A stretch of DNA of 64,000 bases from Bacteroidales bacterium UBA6408 (GCA_002439805.1 DJPQ01000092.1:1-64000), one strand, 5' to 3'. Counted from the first letter of the stretch, positions 7,804 through 17,240 are shown. Numbers and translations: made by a program. Notes: a model not told the origin generated them from the letters alone.

Positions 7804-9021
7804 TCACAAATCCGCGCGGTGAAGGATGGAACTGTCGCCGTAGCTGAGGAAACGGAAACCGTGAGCGAGCGCGTAGTCGTAAATCGGCTTCCAATTGCCT
7901 CCGACAAATGCCGAGATCAGCAGCAGCAGCGTGCTCTGAGGCTGATGGAAATTGGTAATCAGGGTCTTCACGACACGGAAACGGAATCCGGGAACAATGA
8001 TTATTCGCGTGCCGGCGATGAGCTCGTCGAGTCCGTTGCCTTCAAGGTATGAGATTATCGCGTCAATGGATTCCCGGAAGGAATATGCGTAATCACGCTC
8101 GTAAGGTTCCCACTGAGAAACATCGGAAGGCCTTCCGTTCTCGATGCAGTGGACACCAATATAGTATAGTGACTCCAGTGTCCTGACGGATGTGGTGCCT
8201 ACGGCCGTGACATTGTCGCCTTCGTCACGCAGCCTGCGCAGAAGGTCGAGTCTTACGGAAAAAGGTTCGCGGTGCATATGATGCTTGGAGACGAGGCTGT
8301 CCTTTACTGGAAGGAATGTCCCGGCGCCGACATGAAGACAGACTTCCTCAATGTCGATTCCTCGGCTTCGTATGCCTTCAAGCACGCGCTCCGTAAAGTG
8401 CAGTCCGGCAGTCGGGGCGGCAACGGAGCCGCGATACTTCGCATAGAGGGTCTGGTAGCGCTCAAGGTCAATCGCCTCCGTGTCGCGGTTGAGATAGGGA
8501 GGAATCGGAATGTTCCCGCAGATTTCAAGCACCCTTGAGAACGGAATCCCGTTTTTCCAACGGAACTCGACCTCTGCCGTCTGCCCGTCACGGCTCACGA
8601 GATCCGCAGTCAGCCCGATTTCTGCGATTTCCCGGGAGTTTTCCGGATTGAGTATATACAGCGTATCGGACTTCCATTTCTTCGCGTTGCCGACTATGCA
8701 CTTCCAGCGGCACATTTCCGTAGCGGCGAAAATCAGATTATATTCCGCCGGAAACTCCGGCTCAAGGCAGAAGATTTCTATGACGGCTCCAGTCTCACGC
8801 CGGAAATGCATCCTCGCCGGAACCACCTTCGTGTCATTAAACACCATCGGCGAACCTGCCGGGAGAAGTTCCGGGAGGTCGCGGAATATATGCTCGCTTA
8901 TCGTTCCGTCAGCATCGTATTCGAGAAGTTTGGAGGAGTCGCGCTCCGCAAGCGGATATTTTGCGATTCGTTCGTCTGGAAGAGGATAGCTGTAGTCTTC
9001 TATGTGTATTTCCGGAATCAT
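7804..9021 (-). CDS. queA: S-adenosylmethionine:tRNA ribosyltransferase-isomerase QueA
   Basis: QueA moves the ribosyl group of SAM onto 7-aminomethyl-7-deazaguanine in tRNA to give epoxyqueuosine, the penultimate queuosine step. The 405-residue product starts with YPLPDERIAKYPLAERDSSKLL and contains VFNDTKVVPAR, APTAGLHFTE, HVGAGTF and the C-terminal FHQPQSTLLLLISAF, all family hallmarks. The length is on the long side, usual for Bacteroidota QueA. The ATG at 9021 is followed upstream by a -7 match (CAAATTTA on the plus strand at 9045-9052). The gene may be transcribed together with the acyltransferase gene downstream. Confidence 0.95.
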   Translation of the reverse strand: MIPEIHIEDYSYPLPDERIAKYPLAERDSSKLLEYDADGTISEHIFRDLPELLPAGSPMVFNDTKVVPARMHFRRETGAVIEIFCLEPEFPAEYNLIFAATEMCRWKCIVGNAKKWKSDTLYILNPENSREIAEIGLTADLVSRDGQTAEVEFRWKNGIPFSRVLEICGNIPIPPYLNRDTEAIDLERYQTLYAKYRGSVAAPTAGLHFTERVLEGIRSRGIDIEEVCLHVGAGTFLPVKDSLVSKHHMHREPFSVRLDLLRRLRDEGDNVTAVGTTSVRTLESLYYIGVHCIENGRPSDVSQWEPYERDYAYSFRESIDAIISYLEGNGLDELIAGTRIIIVPGFRFRVVKTLITNFHQPQSTLLLLISAFVGGNWKPIYDYALAHGFRFLSYGDSSILHRADL

Positions 9022-9044
9022 AGCGTAATTGTCATTTTCGGCTG

Positions 9045-9052
9045 CAAATTTA
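9045..9052 (-). promoter_or_regulatory. -7 promoter element for queA (TAAATTTG)
   Basis: On the minus strand the sequence reads TAAATTTG, an exact TAnnTTTG match 24 bp before the queA ATG. No clear -33 TTTG was found at the right spacing. Confidence 0.5.
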
Positions 9053-9059
9053 GCGAATA

Positions 9060-9451
9060 TTTCCGAGATGCCACTCCATCCGCCGATTTACATCTCAAAA
9101 CAGTATTCTTTCACACACCTATTTACAATTGTAACTCATCCTGAGGAATCCCATACATTTATGTGTATGTCTATCCACATTGTAATCCTGTATCATAATT
9201 TTTCCTAATGGTCACTTTCAACCCTTATTATTTTCTTAAATATCAGTACTTTATACTATGTTTTCTATGGTTATACTTTTAGCGAATGCGTAACTTTGCC
9301 AATATATGGTGTCTATACCGTTTCTATAGGGGTGAATTTGATATACTATATATTGAAACCCATAGGAATTGTCATAATTTATCTACATTGATTCTTGATG
9401 TTATTTACACAAGTTTTCCACTGCTTATTAACATTTGTTACGCATGTTCTG
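9060..9451. other. AT-rich divergent intergenic region without a gene
   Basis: The 482 bp between queA and the XRE regulator hold no convincing ORF or RNA gene. The stretch is strongly AT-rich compared with its neighbours. A second TAACTTTG (9291-9298) could be a distal promoter for the regulator or for an unannotated short transcript. I see no repeat or hairpin of note here apart from the promoter-operator at 9452-9500. Confidence 0.5.
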
Positions 9452-9483
9452 TTTGCAGTTCTCCTTTGTTTTATTTAACTTTG
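9452..9483 (+). promoter_or_regulatory. Promoter of the XRE regulator (TTTG-20-TAACTTTG)
   Basis: TTTG at 9452-9455 and TAACTTTG at 9476-9483 are 20 bp apart, a textbook Bacteroides spacing. Transcription would begin near 9490, which makes the ATG at 9504 the only sensible start and excludes the longer frame from 9435. Confidence 0.75.
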
Positions 9484-9500
9484 TAATCTCATTGATTACA
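9482..9500. promoter_or_regulatory. Candidate operator: TGTAATC-5-GATTACA palindrome
   Basis: Seven-bp perfect inverted repeats (9482-9488 and 9494-9500) lie right over the predicted transcription start of the XRE regulator. This is a likely autorepression site. Confidence 0.5.
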
Positions 9501-9503
9501 ACT

Positions 9504-10046
9504 ATGAACTCACGTCTTTTACAGTTTCTGAATGCCGAAAACATCACCCAGGCACAATTCGCGGACTCTATCGGTGTCACGCGCGCAAGCATTTCCCACA
9601 TAATCTCGGGACGAAACAAGCCGAGTTATGAGTTCATCTCTGTAATGATGAGAAAATACCCGCAACTGAATCCCGAGTGGCTGATTCTGGGAAAAGGCAG
9701 GATGTACAATGACAGACCGGCGCAGCAGGCGGCGGACATTTCGGGAGAAGACCTGCTCTTCCCTACCGATTTTGATTCTTTAGGGCCGGCGCTTCAGGAA
9801 ACTCACCAACAGATGACGCCTGTTCCGTCCAGAATGAACACAGGAAACATCCCTGACAGCCAAGCCACAGCAACGGCCGTTCAGAAAGAGGAGTATCAGG
9901 CCTCCAATCCGTCTCCCGCAGCAGCCGGAGCCACAATCGGTTCCCCCGCACCTACCTCGGCCATAAACACTATGTCAAGACCGCGCAGTGTCAGCAAAAT
10001 CATAGTTTTCTTCGACGACGGAACTTTTCAGGAAATGCGCGGATAA
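9504..10046 (+). CDS. XRE-family helix-turn-helix transcriptional regulator
   Basis: A 180-residue DNA-binding protein. The HTH is at about residues 10-45 (ITQAQFADSIGVTRASISHI, then SGRNKPSYEF), followed by the motif LNPEWLILGKGRMY, typical of Bacteroidota phage-repressor-like regulators. The middle is a Pro/Ala/Thr/Gln-rich, probably disordered linker. The tail KIIVFFDDGTFQEM recurs in this family. The start at 9504 is fixed by the promoter just upstream. The palindrome at 9482-9500 suggests it represses itself. Its targets are unknown. The PyrD-like gene follows 112 bp downstream. Confidence 0.85.
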   Translation: MNSRLLQFLNAENITQAQFADSIGVTRASISHIISGRNKPSYEFISVMMRKYPQLNPEWLILGKGRMYNDRPAQQAADISGEDLLFPTDFDSLGPALQETHQQMTPVPSRMNTGNIPDSQATATAVQKEEYQASNPSPAAAGATIGSPAPTSAINTMSRPRSVSKIIVFFDDGTFQEMRG

Positions 10047-10158
10047 TTCAGATTTTTTAGTTAAGTTTGCTTCGGATTCAAAGGAACTGTCTAATTTTTT
10101 TTGTTCAGTTCTCTTTTGTTCTGTTATCTCTGGGTCAGTTTTTCTTGTTTGGGAAGTC

Positions 10159-11148
10159 ATGTACAAGGCACTGTTGAAATACTATCTCAGGCACAACTCA
10201 CCGGCCAGGGCATTCGGAATCGCGGCGAATCTGCTCTCCGCGGTAAGGAAGATTCCGTTAGGAAGACATCTTGTCCGAATGCGCTACAAGAATCGGATAA
10301 GGACGGACCGGAAGATTGAAGTTTTCGGCCTTGAGTTTGCTAATCCAGTCGGGCTCGCCGCTTCAATAGATACCGAAGGTGTTCTCTATAACAGCCTGTC
10401 CGACTTTGGGTTCAGTTTTGTTGAAATCGGTCCGATGTCGTATGTCAAACAGGACTACAGCACTCCGGCAAGACACTATCTCGGAGTTAAGAAGGCCATC
10501 GAGCATCTGCGCAGAGACAGCCCGGACTGCATAATAGCCGGCAACATAACCGGAAACGCCCGGAGCAGAGGCAGCGAAATCGTAAAGGACTTTGAAAATG
10601 CCTTCGCGCTTCTCTATGACTTTGTCGATATGATTGTGATAAACCCCTACTGTAGCGGCACGGAAGAACCGGAAGCCGACGGCGGTGCTGAGGGCGCAGG
10701 CAATCTTGCGGAACTGCCAGAAGTAATCGACAGGATACTGACGATGCGCCTGTACTACGACACGAACAAGCCGGTTCTCGTCAGGCTCATGCCAGAAATC
10801 ACCCGTGCCCAGACAGACGAAATCATCGAATGCTGCCTTTCCGGAGGAATTGACGGAATCGAGGCCGGAAGCACGCTCCGGCGCAATGACGACGGCGACG
10901 GAAGCGAACTCTTCAACAGAAACTTGAGGTTCATAAATTATATATTCGAAAAATCAAATGGTTTGCTGCCTATCATCGGGGTGGGCGGAGTCATGAACAG
11001 CGTCCAGGCGCAGCAGATGCTCGATGCCGGCGCGTCTCTGGTTGAGGTCTATACCGGACTTTTTCGTGAAGGCCCCTCCGTCGTGAAGAACATAGTCAAC
11101 GGGCTGCCGGCCAGAACGGGGCTTCAGGAAAAAACAGATACGAAATGA
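10159..11148 (+). CDS. Dihydroorotate dehydrogenase (PyrD)-like flavoprotein with a divergent active site
   Basis: A 329-residue TIM-barrel related to class 2 dihydroorotate dehydrogenase, the FMN enzyme that makes orotate in pyrimidine synthesis. FMN-binding C-terminal motifs are well kept: PIIGVGGV and AGASLVEVYTGLFREGP. The N-terminal NPVGLAA and FVEIGP also fit. The central catalytic loop does not. Where class 2 enzymes have N-x-S-S-P-N-T, this protein reads INPYCSGTEEPEADGG with a Gly/Ala/Glu-rich insertion, and the usual RMGFNN motif is missing. It may be a real but diverged PyrD, or a paralogue with another substrate. It overlaps cinA by 4 bp (ATGA), so the two are translationally coupled. 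Confidence 0.7.
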   Translation: MYKALLKYYLRHNSPARAFGIAANLLSAVRKIPLGRHLVRMRYKNRIRTDRKIEVFGLEFANPVGLAASIDTEGVLYNSLSDFGFSFVEIGPMSYVKQDYSTPARHYLGVKKAIEHLRRDSPDCIIAGNITGNARSRGSEIVKDFENAFALLYDFVDMIVINPYCSGTEEPEADGGAEGAGNLAELPEVIDRILTMRLYYDTNKPVLVRLMPEITRAQTDEIIECCLSGGIDGIEAGSTLRRNDDGDGSELFNRNLRFINYIFEKSNGLLPIIGVGGVMNSVQAQQMLDAGASLVEVYTGLFREGPSVVKNIVNGLPARTGLQEKTDTK

Positions 11149-12428
11149 AACAGACAACGGCATCAATCTGCACAATCGGGGACGAGATTCTCATAGGCCA
11201 GATCATCGACACAAACTCGTCGGTGATTTCGAGAAGGCTGAACGACATAGGCGTGAGGGTCACGAAGATGGTCTCAATCGGAGACGACGGGAAACAGATA
11301 GTTGAGACTCTGGAAAACGAACTGTCCTGCAATGACATAGTCATAGTCACCGGGGGGCTTGGCCCGACTAAGGACGACATCACGAAGCCGGCTCTGGCCG
11401 AGCTGTCCGGCGCGTCAGGATACAGGCAGGACGCGCGTCAGCTGGAAATCATCCACGACATTCTGCGCTCCCGAGGGCTCGACGTGCTTGACATAAACAT
11501 CGCCCAGGCATCCGTTCCGGACAGCTGCGAGGTTATTCCCAACCGCAGGGGCACTGCTCCTATCATGGTTTTCCCCTTCGACGAGGGCAGGTTCGGACAT
11601 AAGGCGCGGCTCTATTCCATGCCGGGAGTCCCCTTCGAGACGGAAGCGGCGCTTTCCGATGTGATTGCGGACATCGTGAAGAACTTCGGACAAACCGCTA
11701 TCACACACAGAACCCTGATGACTTTCGGCCTTGCGGAATCCGCGCTTTCAAAGAAGATTGAACCATGGGAGACCGCCCTGCCCGGGCACATACACCTAGC
11801 CTACCTTCCCAATCCCCTTACCGGAGTGAGGCTGAGACTGTCCATATACGGAGGTCACCGTCAGGAAAATGAAGATGAGCTTGAGCGTCAGATTGCACGG
11901 CTTCGTGAAATACTCGGAAACACCATCTATGCGGAAGGCGACAGCAACCTTCAGACGGAAATAGGCAGGCTGCTCCTGGAGGAGGGCAAGACGGTCAGCG
12001 TCGCAGAGTCCTGCACGGGCGGGAAGATCTCGGAACTCATGACCTCCGTCCCCGGCTGTTCAGCCTACTACCTTGGTTCCGTGACCTCCTATGCAATCCC
12101 GGTTAAGGAGAAGGTGCTAGGAGTCCCGGCTGAGACCATAGGGCGCTTCGGGGTCGTCAGCGGGGAAGTCGCGGCGGCCATGGCAGAAGGAATCCGCCGT
12201 CTCACTCGCAGCGACTTTGCCGTGGCCACGACCGGCATTGCGGGACCGGGCGGCGGCTCCGAGACTAAGCCTGTAGGGCTCGTATGGGTTGGCGTAGCCT
12301 CTGGAAATGGGACAAAAACGGCGTCATTCACATATAAGAACGACCGTAAGCGCAACATCGAGCGTTTTGCTGCCTCCGCACTCCATTTATTATGGGAAAC
12401 AATAGCCACCGAATGTAACCAACGGTAA
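11145..12428 (+). CDS. cinA: CinA-family protein, nicotinamide-nucleotide amidohydrolase
   Basis: This 427-residue protein has the two-domain CinA layout. The N-terminal MoaB/MogA-like (COG1058) domain starts at ICTIGDEILIGQIIDTNS and includes VTGGLGPTKDD. The C-terminal amidase domain begins at VAESCTGGKISELMTSVPG and contains TTGIAGPGGGSETKPVG. In the family the C-terminal half deamidates NMN in pyridine-nucleotide salvage, and the N-terminal half hydrolyses ADP-ribose-type compounds. The competence link of the name is not general. Its start overlaps the PyrD-like stop by 4 bp. Confidence 0.93.
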   Translation: MKQTTASICTIGDEILIGQIIDTNSSVISRRLNDIGVRVTKMVSIGDDGKQIVETLENELSCNDIVIVTGGLGPTKDDITKPALAELSGASGYRQDARQLEIIHDILRSRGLDVLDINIAQASVPDSCEVIPNRRGTAPIMVFPFDEGRFGHKARLYSMPGVPFETEAALSDVIADIVKNFGQTAITHRTLMTFGLAESALSKKIEPWETALPGHIHLAYLPNPLTGVRLRLSIYGGHRQENEDELERQIARLREILGNTIYAEGDSNLQTEIGRLLLEEGKTVSVAESCTGGKISELMTSVPGCSAYYLGSVTSYAIPVKEKVLGVPAETIGRFGVVSGEVAAAMAEGIRRLTRSDFAVATTGIAGPGGGSETKPVGLVWVGVASGNGTKTASFTYKNDRKRNIERFAASALHLLWETIATECNQR

Positions 12429-12576
12429 GACAGTACATATAACAACAAAGTTTAATATTAAAACAATTCTGTTACATTTCTCTTGTTAATCAATAAGGGA
12501 AATTTATGAGAAGTTTTATCGCCAATTGGGGCGCAGAAACTGTTTTCTAACGGGCGGAAATCGTCACCGCTGTTGG

Positions 12577-13638
12577 CTACCCCAACACGCGGAGAAAATT
12601 TCCGCCGGCAATGGCGGCAATGGACGCCTCATCGTAGCCCCGTCTCCGCAGTTCCTCAAAGATGACCCCGATGCGGCCGCAGTCTTCAAGCCCCTCGGGA
12701 GCGACGGCAATCCCGTCAAAGTCGGAACCTATCCCGACATGCTCCGGGCCGACAAGCGAGACGGCGTGGTCAATATGGTCGGCGACCCTCCTGAAATTCG
12801 GACGCGGCAGCTTCTTCAGCCTGTCGATGCAGCCATACCATGCAGACCTTTTCGTAGCGTCGGCAGGGTCGGCGATGAACTCCCCTTCGATTCTGTCAAC
12901 CTCGTCGTCATAGCGGTCAAGCACACGGGCGAAGTCCGCGTCAAGAAAAGCCGGATAGAAATTTATCTGGATAACTCCCCCGTTCACGGCTAGACGGCGA
13001 ATCATATCGTCTGTCATATTCCTCGGACGGTCGGCAAGTGCACGGCAGCAAGAGTGAGTGGCGACGACCGGCTTCGAGCTGCATTCCAGAACATCGTAAA
13101 ACGAGCGGTCGGAAATGTGCGACACGTCCACAAGCATCCCGAGCCTGTTCATCTCCGCCACGACATCACGGCCGAACTCGCTGAGCCCTCCCCATCGGCC
13201 GAAGCCGCCGCTCGTGCAGGAATCGCAGATTTCATTGTCACGGGCATGGGTAAGCGTCATATAGCGCACACCGAGTTCATAAAAAAGCCGCAGGATGCCA
13301 AGGTTCTTCTGAATCGGAGCGCCGTTTTCAAGGGCAAGAAACACAGAGGTCTTCCCTTCCGCCTTATTCCGCAGCGCCTCTTCCGCCGACGTCGCCAAGG
13401 CGGCGACCGCCGAGTTCGCCGCCACCGCATCTCTGGTGCAGGCAATCAGTTCCAGCGCATACCTCGTCGCGGCATCCGGAGCAAGCGAGTTCGGGACATA
13501 CGCGGCAAAAAAGGCGGCATCGACTCCCCCGCGCCTGAGTTTCGGAAAATCGACCTGCGCATGGGCATCCTCCTTCCCGATGTCACGCAGCCTGTAAATC
13601 TGCGACGGCGTGTCGCAGTGCGAATCCAGCACAAACAT
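12577..13638 (-). CDS. Membrane-dipeptidase-like peptidase (M19 family)
   Basis: A zinc dipeptidase of the renal dipeptidase type, 353 residues. The metal motif HxD is near the N-terminus (DSHCDTP, residues 5-11). Further ligands sit in FLALENG (bridging Glu), VDVSHISDRSF (His), VATHSCCRALADRPRNMTD (His) and IGSDFDGIA (Asp). No signal peptide is visible, so it is probably cytosolic, acting on dipeptides. The ATG at 13638 shares one base with the rlmB stop (TAATG), so the two genes form a coupled pair even though their functions are unrelated. Convergent with cinA across 148 bp, in which I see no clear terminator. Confidence 0.9.
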   Translation of the reverse strand: MFVLDSHCDTPSQIYRLRDIGKEDAHAQVDFPKLRRGGVDAAFFAAYVPNSLAPDAATRYALELIACTRDAVAANSAVAALATSAEEALRNKAEGKTSVFLALENGAPIQKNLGILRLFYELGVRYMTLTHARDNEICDSCTSGGFGRWGGLSEFGRDVVAEMNRLGMLVDVSHISDRSFYDVLECSSKPVVATHSCCRALADRPRNMTDDMIRRLAVNGGVIQINFYPAFLDADFARVLDRYDDEVDRIEGEFIADPADATKRSAWYGCIDRLKKLPRPNFRRVADHIDHAVSLVGPEHVGIGSDFDGIAVAPEGLEDCGRIGVIFEELRRRGYDEASIAAIAGGNFLRVLG

Positions 13639-14384
13639 TATCGCCCCAACCTCTGCCTCAGCGCCTCATACAGCATCACGGCCGCCGCAATCGACACATT
13701 CAGCGAACCTATCTCCCCGGCCATCGGAATCGCGGCCTTCTCATCGGCCAGCTCCAGCATGGCGGAGGAAATGCCCTTGCCTTCCGAACCCATTATGATG
13801 GCTACCGGACCGGTCAAATCGACGTCATACACAAACTTGTCCACCTTTTCCGTAGCCGCGACAAGACGAAATCCCGACTGCTTGAGGAAATATGCCGCAT
13901 AACGGAGATTCGGAACCCTGCAGGCGTCAATCCTCATCAGCGCACCGGCGGATGCCTTCACTGCCTCCGCATTTATCGCCGCACCGCCCTTTGCAGGAAC
14001 GATGATTCCCTTTCCTCCCGCACATTCCAGCGTCCGGGCAATCGCCCCGAGGTTGCGGACGTCGCTCACCCCGTCAAGAATCACGAATATCGGAGCGGCG
14101 TCAGTGGCAAGAGCACCGTTCACCATCTCCTCAAGTTCAACATACTCTATCTGAGAGATGTAGGCCACCACTCCCTGATGCGCACCATGAACAGCCCTGT
14201 TCAGCCTGTCGAGCGGCACGAACTGATAGGGAATCTTCTTTTCTCCGAGCAGACCATACAGTTCACGGAACTGCTGCCCCTCAAGCCCCTGCTTCAGCAG
14301 CACCTTGTCGAAATGCCTGCCTGCCTTCACGGCCTCCATCACGGGATGAATGCCGTAGAGAAACTGCATTTTCTCTTCTTCCAT
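13638..14384 (-). CDS. rlmB: 23S rRNA (guanosine-2'-O-)-methyltransferase RlmB (SpoU/TrmH family)
   Basis: A SPOUT-class RNA 2'-O-methyltransferase of 248 residues. An N-terminal L30e-like substrate-binding domain (FLYGIHPVMEAVKAG) is followed by the knotted domain with motif 1 (LDGVSDVRNLGAIARTLECAG), motif 2 (AIIMGSEGKGIS) and motif 3 (IPMAGEIGSLNVSIAAAVMLYEALRQR). Family members methylate G2251 of 23S rRNA. A closely related tRNA enzyme cannot be excluded. It overlaps the dipeptidase start by one base and lies 85 bp downstream of the ABC-F gene. Confidence 0.92.
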   Translation of the reverse strand: MEEEKMQFLYGIHPVMEAVKAGRHFDKVLLKQGLEGQQFRELYGLLGEKKIPYQFVPLDRLNRAVHGAHQGVVAYISQIEYVELEEMVNGALATDAAPIFVILDGVSDVRNLGAIARTLECAGGKGIIVPAKGGAAINAEAVKASAGALMRIDACRVPNLRYAAYFLKQSGFRLVAATEKVDKFVYDVDLTGPVAIIMGSEGKGISSAMLELADEKAAIPMAGEIGSLNVSIAAAVMLYEALRQRLGR

Positions 14385-14469
14385 ATACTATTATATTAAA
14401 GTGACTTATAATTGTTTACAAACATCAACTAAAACAATGGTTTGAGATGTTGCGCACCACCGTCACACA

Positions 14470-16410
14470 TTACGACCCGATGCTCACCGACAGCTCCGTC
14501 CACTCGTCCGTCATGGAATCCAGATCGCGCTTCAGTTCAAGAAACTCACGGGTCAGCTCCATATAGTCATCCGACGGCGACGGAGCGGCAAGCACGCCTT
14601 CTATCTCCTTCATCCGCGCCTGGCACTCGTCAATCTTCTTTTCCAGAAACGAAATCCTGTTCCTCACCTTGCGTTCCTCCTTGGAAATGAATTTCTTTGC
14701 CTGATACTCCTGCATCGCGGCCCCTTTCTTTGCCGCGACCTCTGTTACCGCAGCCTGCTCCGCAGCCGGTTTCACATGACGTTCAAGCTCGTTCAAGTTC
14801 TCTATGCGGCGCGCCTCCAGAAAGTCGGACACTCCCCCGAGGAACTCGCGCACCCGGCCGTCGCGGAACTCGTAGAGCTTGTCAACCAGCCCGTCAAGGA
14901 AATCGCGGTCATGCGAGACTATTATAAGCGTGCCGTCATAAGACTTCAGCGCCTGCTTCAGAATGTCCTTGGAAAGGATGTCCATGTGGTTAGTCGGCTC
15001 GTCGAGCGCCAGCAGATTGTAGGGACGCAGCATCAGCTTCGCCATGGCAAGACGGGCCCGCTCTCCTCCGGAAAGCACGGCGACCTTCTTGTCGATGTCC
15101 TCACCCTTGAAAAGAAAAGCCGCCAGTATGTCCCGCAACTTGAGCCTGATGTCACCCACCGCTATACGATCCAGCGTCTCATAGACTGTGTCGTTCTTGT
15201 CGAGGACATCTTCCTGATTCTGAGCATAATAGCCTATGCTTACATTATATCCGACCCGAGACTCCCCCTTCATCGGCTTCAGTTCGCCCATAATTGCCCT
15301 CATCAGCGTGGTCTTTCCCTCACCGTTCCTGCCGACAAGGGCGACCTTCTCCCCGCGCCTGACCTCGATGTTCGCGCCGGAGAAAACAACCTTGTCCCCA
15401 TAGCCGAGCGTCAGATCGACGGCCTTGTATGCAATGTCTCCCGAGCGCGGCGCCGGAGGGAATTTCACGGCAAGCGCCGACTTGTCCTCCAAATCCACCT
15501 CGATGCGCTCCAGCTTTTCAAGCTGCTTCACACGGGACTGCACCTGATTGGACTTGGTCGGCTTGTAGCGGAAACGCTCGATGAATTCCTCCGTCTTCTC
15601 AATCATCCGCTGCTGGTTCTCGTATGCGGCCTTCTGCTGGGCTATGCGTTCTTTCCTGAGTTCCAGATACTTACTATACGGCACCTTGTAGTCATGGATG
15701 TGCCCGAGCATAATTTCCACAGTTCTGTTCGTGACATTGTCGAGAAACTTCCTGTCGTGTGAAATCAGCACCATCGAACCGCGATATTCCTTGAGATACC
15801 CCTCCAGCCACTCGATAGACTCAATGTCGAGATGGTTAGTCGGCTCGTCGAGCAGGAGCACGTCCGGGTTTCCGAGCAGAATCTTTGCCAGCTCAATCCT
15901 CATGTTCCATCCCTGGCTGAAAGTCTCCGTAGGCCGCTGAAGCTCGTCATACTTGAATCCAAGCCCCATAAGCGTGCGTTCAGCAAGAACTTGAGGTGAA
16001 TCTGTTTTTATGATTGACAGTCTGTCGTTTATATCGTTCAACGATATTATGAGTCTCTGATATGCCTCAGACTCATAGTCAGTCCTTTCGGCCAGTTCAG
16101 CCGTGATTCGGTCAAGTTCGGCCTCCATGTCGAACATCTCCTGGAAGGCAGTCATGGTCTCGTCAATCACGGACTTGCCCCTATGGTGTTCCATAATTTG
16201 CGGAAGATAGCCTATCTTCACGCCGGAAGGCACTGAAACCTTTCCTGAAGTCGGGGTCTGAAGCCCGCAGATCAGCTTGAGAATCGTTGACTTGCCGGCC
16301 CCATTCTTTCCGACGAGACCGATCTTGTCCTGCTCGCTGATGTGAAAGTTTATATCGTCCAGAAGCGTGACCCCCCCATATGCAACTGTCAGTGAATTTA
16401 TTGAAATCAT
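14470..16410 (-). CDS. ABC-F family ATP-binding protein (Uup/YdiF-like)
   Basis: A soluble ATPase of 646 residues with two ABC cassettes and no membrane domain, likely acting on the ribosome. Cassette 1 has Walker A GKNGAGKS and Walker B LLLDEPTNHLD; its signature is degenerate (FSQGW instead of LSGGx). Cassette 2 has GRNGEGKT, a standard LSGGERARLAMAK signature and LALDEPTNHMD. The linker between them is charged and helical, and a C-terminal coiled coil (about 570-640) matches Uup-type proteins. The start at 16410 overlaps the tatC stop by 4 bp. A resistance role is possible for ABC-F proteins, but nothing here points to one. Confidence 0.92.
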   Translation of the reverse strand: MISINSLTVAYGGVTLLDDINFHISEQDKIGLVGKNGAGKSTILKLICGLQTPTSGKVSVPSGVKIGYLPQIMEHHRGKSVIDETMTAFQEMFDMEAELDRITAELAERTDYESEAYQRLIISLNDINDRLSIIKTDSPQVLAERTLMGLGFKYDELQRPTETFSQGWNMRIELAKILLGNPDVLLLDEPTNHLDIESIEWLEGYLKEYRGSMVLISHDRKFLDNVTNRTVEIMLGHIHDYKVPYSKYLELRKERIAQQKAAYENQQRMIEKTEEFIERFRYKPTKSNQVQSRVKQLEKLERIEVDLEDKSALAVKFPPAPRSGDIAYKAVDLTLGYGDKVVFSGANIEVRRGEKVALVGRNGEGKTTLMRAIMGELKPMKGESRVGYNVSIGYYAQNQEDVLDKNDTVYETLDRIAVGDIRLKLRDILAAFLFKGEDIDKKVAVLSGGERARLAMAKLMLRPYNLLALDEPTNHMDILSKDILKQALKSYDGTLIIVSHDRDFLDGLVDKLYEFRDGRVREFLGGVSDFLEARRIENLNELERHVKPAAEQAAVTEVAAKKGAAMQEYQAKKFISKEERKVRNRISFLEKKIDECQARMKEIEGVLAAPSPSDDYMELTREFLELKRDLDSMTDEWTELSVSIGS

Positions 16411-17231
16411 TGTCTCTTCCCCTTTTTATTATCCCCCTCGTCCGCCTCACTCTCATCCGCTTCGGCATCCCCCTCATTTTCCGGCTCATCCCTTCGGCAG
16501 ATCAGGATGCTGAACTCATAGAGCAGATAGAGCGGAACCGTCACGACTATCATCGACATTATGTCGGCCGGAGTAATCGCCGCCGCTATAATCATGAGGA
16601 CCACGAGCGCGTGCTTCCTGTGTTTCTGCAATGTGCTCCTGTGCAGAATCCCCATGCTCGACAGCGCGAGGATGACCGCCGGAAACTCGAATGCGAGCCC
16701 CATAGAGAAAACCGTCGAAAAGAAAGTCGATATGTACGAGCTCAGCGAAATCGTGTTCTTGACCAGCTTGCTGACCGTATAGCCCTGAAAGAAATCGACG
16801 ATGAACGGGAGAAGCACAAAATACCCCACGGCAAGTCCGACATAAAAAAGCGCGCCGGCGAACAAAAAGGCCTTTCGCACGGGCTTCCTCTCTCTCTCGT
16901 AGAGCGCAGGTGCTATGAATTTCCAGATTTCGTAACATATATACGGCGCTCCGAGAACAAGCGCCCCAAGCAGCGAAGTCTCAAGATGAACCATGAACTG
17001 AGCCGTCAGGTCATAGTTTATCAGCGAAATCTCCGGATTCATGCCGAAGAGCCGGTACATCGGGAATGTCGGCCGGGTCGGCGCAAGCACCACCAGGTCA
17101 AAGAAATAGTCCTTGAGCACAAACAGGATGACGGTAAGCGCCAACACAAGACCCGCCGAGCGGAGCAGCGTTCCCCTCAGCGCGTCGAGATGGTCCCAAA
17201 AAGACATTTCCTCCTGACTGCCCTTGGCCAT
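16407..17231 (-). CDS. tatC: Sec-independent protein translocase subunit TatC
   Basis: TatC is the inner-membrane receptor that recognises twin-arginine signal peptides. The 274-residue product opens with MSFWDHLDALRGTLLRS, the conserved N-terminal region, and has six hydrophobic segments. It contains GPxxxY-like and FxFAGALFYVG stretches expected for TM3-TM4. The C-terminus is a very acidic low-complexity tail (EGDAEADESEADEGD). It lies 9 bp downstream of tatA and overlaps the ABC-F gene by 4 bp, so tatA-tatC-abcF is one operon. No tatB is seen here. Confidence 0.95.
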   Translation of the reverse strand: MAKGSQEEMSFWDHLDALRGTLLRSAGLVLALTVILFVLKDYFFDLVVLAPTRPTFPMYRLFGMNPEISLINYDLTAQFMVHLETSLLGALVLGAPYICYEIWKFIAPALYERERKPVRKAFLFAGALFYVGLAVGYFVLLPFIVDFFQGYTVSKLVKNTISLSSYISTFFSTVFSMGLAFEFPAVILALSSMGILHRSTLQKHRKHALVVLMIIAAAITPADIMSMIVVTVPLYLLYEFSILICRRDEPENEGDAEADESEADEGDNKKGKRQ

Positions 17232-17240
17232 CGGAAAGCC

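Noticed and set aside
14776..15762. Plus-strand frame of about 330 codons
   Set aside because: Antisense shadow of the ABC-F gene, which has both Walker A and B motifs.
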